Below, piece by piece: positions 30,842 to 32,888 of a DNA stretch of 32,888 nt. Within the stretch, counting starts at the first letter, position 1; each line of letters starts with the position of its first letter. Source of the DNA: Betaproteobacteria bacterium. Lineage in GTDB: Bacteria > Pseudomonadota > Gammaproteobacteria > Burkholderiales > SG8-39. Position numbers and translations under genes: made by a program. Under the pieces are notes generated by a model. That model was not told the origin of the DNA and did not search any database. It saw only the letters and a program-made list of their open reading frames with translations. Location of the stretch: the NCBI GenBank assembly GCA_019237595.1, contig JAFAGU010000376.1:1-32888 (forward strand). The letters are read 5' to 3'.

Positions 30842-31948
30842 CTACTTGAGGCGCCGGCGCTTGCGGACGGCTTCCGCGAGCGCCGCGAGGAGCCCCATGG
30901 AGGCTTCCCAGCCGAGGCACGCATCGGTGATGCTCTGCCCGAACGCGAGCGGCTTGCCGGGCACCAGCTCCTGGCGCCCCTCGACGAGGTGCGACTCCAC
31001 CATCACGCCGAGGATCCGGCGCTCGCCACCGGCAACCTGCCCGGCGACCTCGCGGGCAACCTCGACCTGGCGCTCGTACTTCTTCGCCGCGTTGGCGTGA
31101 GAGCAGTCGATCATCAGGCGCTCGGGGAGCTTCGCCTTCTTCAGCTCCTCGCAGGCCGCCTGCACCGACGCGGCGTCGTAGTTGGGCGCCTTCCCCCCGC
31201 GCAGGATGATGTGGCAATCCTCGTTGCCGCGCGTCTCGACGATGGCGACGTCCCCGCTCTTGTGCACGGACAGGAAGTGGTGGCTCTGCCGCGCCGCGAG
31301 CAGCGCATCGACCGCGATCCGCACGTTGCCGTCGGTCCCGTTCTTGAACCCCACTGGCGCAGAGAGCCCCGAGGCGAGCTCGCGGTGGACCTGGCTCTCG
31401 GTCGTGCGCGCGCCGATCGCGCCCCACGAGACGAGGTCGCCGATGTATTGCGGCGAGATCACGTCGAGGAACTCGCAGCCAGCCGGCATGCCGGCGCGGT
31501 TGATGCGCACGAGCAGGTCGCGCGCGATGCGAAGCCCTTCGTTGATGCGGAAGCTGCCGTCGAGGTACGGATCGTTGATCAGGCCTTTCCAGCCCACCGT
31601 CGTGCGCGGCTTCTCGAAATAGACGCGCATCACGATCTCGAGGTCGTCGCGGTGCTTCTCGCGCTCGCCCGCGAGCTTTTCGGCGTATTGCACCGCCGCC
31701 GTTGGGTCGTGGATCGAGCAGGGGCCGATGACCACCAGCATCCGGTCGGACTTCCCGCGCAGGATGTCCCGCACCTTGCGGCGCGTGTCGGCGATCAGCC
31801 GCTCCGCCGGCGTGCCCTGGATCGGGAAGAACCGGATCAGGTGCTCCGGCGGCGGCAGCGGGACGATGTTCTCGATGCGTTCGTCGTCGGTCGACGAGGT
31901 CTTGTCCGTCGGCACCGCGGGGGCGAGGTAGTTGTCGGTCGGGGTCAT
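30842..31948 (-). CDS. aroG: 3-deoxy-7-phosphoheptulonate synthase, class I (AroG/F/H type)
   Basis: LIRFFPIQGTPAERLIADTRRKVRDILRGKSDRMLVVIGPCSIHDPTAAVQYAEKLA, MRVYFEKPRTTVGWKGLINDP, GARTTESQVHRELASGLSAPVGFKNGTDG, MIDCSHANAAKKYERQ. Confidence 0.96.
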   Translation of the reverse strand: MTPTDNYLAPAVPTDKTSSTDDERIENIVPLPPPEHLIRFFPIQGTPAERLIADTRRKVRDILRGKSDRMLVVIGPCSIHDPTAAVQYAEKLAGEREKHRDDLEIVMRVYFEKPRTTVGWKGLINDPYLDGSFRINEGLRIARDLLVRINRAGMPAGCEFLDVISPQYIGDLVSWGAIGARTTESQVHRELASGLSAPVGFKNGTDGNVRIAVDALLAARQSHHFLSVHKSGDVAIVETRGNEDCHIILRGGKAPNYDAASVQAACEELKKAKLPERLMIDCSHANAAKKYERQVEVAREVAGQVAGGERRILGVMVESHLVEGRQELVPGKPLAFGQSITDACLGWEASMGLLAALAEAVRKRRRLK

Positions 31949-31975
31949 GGTCGCGTTCTCGTTTGGAGTCGGCCC

Positions 31976-32011
31976 AAAAAAAAACCGCCAGGCTTTCGGC
32001 GCTGGCGGTTT
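31976..32011 (-). terminator. intrinsic terminator (attenuator) in aroG leader
   Basis: Minus strand: AAACCGCCAG-CGCCGAAAGC-CTGGCGGTTT within a run ending in nine T; 10-bp stem, 28 nt upstream of aroG ATG. Confidence 0.92.
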
Positions 32012-32032
32012 CTTCGTGGATTCGGGTTGAGC

Positions 32033-32098
32033 TTAGCCGGTCCCGTCCGCCAGCAGGCAGGGGAAGTAGAAGAAAAAGCCGTAGAACCAGCGCTTCAT
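32033..32098 (-). CDS. aromatic-amino-acid-rich leader peptide of the aroG attenuator
   Basis: ATG AAG CGC TGG TTC TAC GGC TTT TTC TTC TAC TTC CCC TGC CTG CTG GCG GAC GGG ACC GGC TAA = MKRWFYGFFFYFPCLLADGTG; 8 of residues 4-12 are W/F/Y. Too short for the ORF track. Confidence 0.88.
   Translation of the reverse strand: MKRWFYGFFFYFPCLLADGTG
32047..32054 (-). promoter_or_regulatory. candidate antiterminator segment
   Basis: RNA GCUGGCGG (leader codons Leu-Ala region) is exactly complementary to CCGCCAGC of the terminator 5' arm (32001-32008). Confidence 0.7.
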
Positions 32099-32115
32099 GG
32101 ACGGGATTGAATCAC

Positions 32116-32132
32116 AAAAGCCGGTCTCCGGC
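32116..32132 (-). terminator. weak terminator-like hairpin after the thioesterase gene
   Basis: Minus strand GCCGG-AGA-CCGGC followed by TTTTG. Confidence 0.4.
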
Positions 32133-32142
32133 TACTTGGCCC

Positions 32143-32583
32143 TCATTTGGGCCACAGGACCATCTGCGTGCACCGGAAAAGCGCGATCCTGGCCTCGGTC
32201 GCCTCGTTCTCCACCACGGCGTCCCATACCTGGGTCGTGCGGCCCAAGTGCACCGGCGTTGCCTTGCATCGGATCACGCCCTCGCGCGCGGTGCCCAGGA
32301 AATTGGACTTGAGCTCGACGGTCGTGAATCCCTTCGCGCCCTTCGGAAGGAGCGCGATGCACCCGTAGCCGCAGCTCGTGTCGGCGAGCCCGATGACCGA
32401 CGCCGCGTGCAGGTAGCCGTTCGGCGCGAGCAGGACCTTGCGCACCGCCATGCGGCTCTGCACGCCACCCTCGCCGATCGCGAGGATCTCGACGCCGAGC
32501 AGCGCAGGCAGGTAGCCCTCGCCGAAGCGATTCCAGGTCTCCAGCGTCAACCCTTCAGGAAAGGCGGGCGTTGCCGTAGTCAT
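32143..32583 (-). CDS. PaaI-type hotdog-fold thioesterase
   Basis: LLAPNGYLHAASVIGLADTSCGYGC, TTVELKSNFLGTAREGVIRCKATPVHLGRTTQVWDAVV. Confidence 0.9.
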   Translation of the reverse strand: MTTATPAFPEGLTLETWNRFGEGYLPALLGVEILAIGEGGVQSRMAVRKVLLAPNGYLHAASVIGLADTSCGYGCIALLPKGAKGFTTVELKSNFLGTAREGVIRCKATPVHLGRTTQVWDAVVENEATEARIALFRCTQMVLWPK

Positions 32584-32603
32584 GGAGAGCTACTTTACCC
32601 GAC

Positions 32604-32628
32604 TGGCACTCCGCCCCCGCGAGTGCCA
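32604..32628. promoter_or_regulatory. CIRCE-like inverted repeat TGGCACTC-N9-GAGTGCCA
   Basis: Perfect 8-bp arms, 9-nt spacer CGCCCCCGC; with one more base each side 7/9 + 7/9 match to CIRCE TTAGCACTC-N9-GAGTGCTAA. Confidence 0.5.
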
Positions 32629-32649
32629 TCCGGAATACTGGTCCGGGGT

Positions 32650-32678
32650 TTGCTAGATGAAAAGCGCCATGCTAATTT
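32650..32678 (+). promoter_or_regulatory. candidate sigma70-type promoter for the 32710 gene
   Basis: TTGCTA -N17- TAATTT; weak match to consensus, AT-rich locally. Confidence 0.35.
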
Positions 32679-32709
32679 TTTCGCACAAGAACAACAGCCG
32701 GAGGGCACC

Positions 32710-32888
32710 ATGTCGGCAAGCGTGATACCGATCGCCGGATTCAAGGACGTCTACGACGTTCCCACGGTCGAGAAAGCCCTCGAGGACCTTCCGCCCGCCG
32801 CCAACGAGGCGCTGCGCAGCCTCTACGAGAAGATGGTGCGGCTCGGCGGCCAGCGCTTCACGGTGAAGCCCTCCTCGCTTCCGGACGT
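32710..32888 (+). CDS. N-terminus of a protein truncated by window edge; possibly a Lon-like AAA family ATPase
   Basis: ATG after GGAGG: MSASVIPIAGFKDVYDVPTVEKALEDLPPAANEALRSLYEKMVRLGGQRFTVKPSSLPD...; family call from remembered N-terminal pattern only, catalytic domain not in window. Confidence 0.45.
   Translation, partial: MSASVIPIAGFKDVYDVPTVEKALEDLPPAANEALRSLYEKMVRLGGQRFTVKPSSLPD

Noticed and set aside
32604-32620. Sigma-54 promoter (TGGCAC...)
   Set aside because: The -24-like TGGCAC is present but no GC/TTGC at the correct -12 spacing; the symmetric N9 repeat fits CIRCE better.

Overview
This is a GC-rich, densely packed bacterial chromosome segment, most likely betaproteobacterial (inferred from gene content such as Bug/TctC solute-binding proteins and the exbB-exbD-lpxK-ycaR-kdsB-adk run). 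Most genes are housekeeping: queG, tsaE, amiC, dedA, mutL, SDR, miaA, gnd, gntK, ggt, hppA, adk, kdsB, Trm112-like, lpxK, exbD, exbB, xseA, cob(I)alamin adenosyltransferase, ECF sigma/anti-sigma/response regulator, ridA, a tctCBA-type transporter, and a DAHP synthase. One accessory-looking operon is an ArsS-type radical SAM cluster: arsS, metallophosphoesterase, VTT-FAD oxidoreductase fusion, TIGR04283-like and TIGR04282-like glycosyltransferases. I saw no tRNA, rRNA, IS element, phage or CRISPR array. The strongest non-coding signals are: (1) a classical attenuator before DAHP synthase, with leader peptide MKRWFYGFFFYFPCLLADGTG, a terminator with a 9-nt U tract, and an 8-nt antiterminator complement inside the leader ORF; (2) a strong intrinsic terminator hairpin inside the signal-peptide codons of ggt, just after the hppA stop; (3) a 12-bp perfect hairpin at the junction of the two glycosyltransferase genes, where the downstream gene has no canonical start and ACG fits best; (4) a CIRCE-like inverted repeat with N9 spacing at the right edge; (5) a DnaA-box-like cluster before xseA. 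Homology calls are from recognised motifs, not searches.
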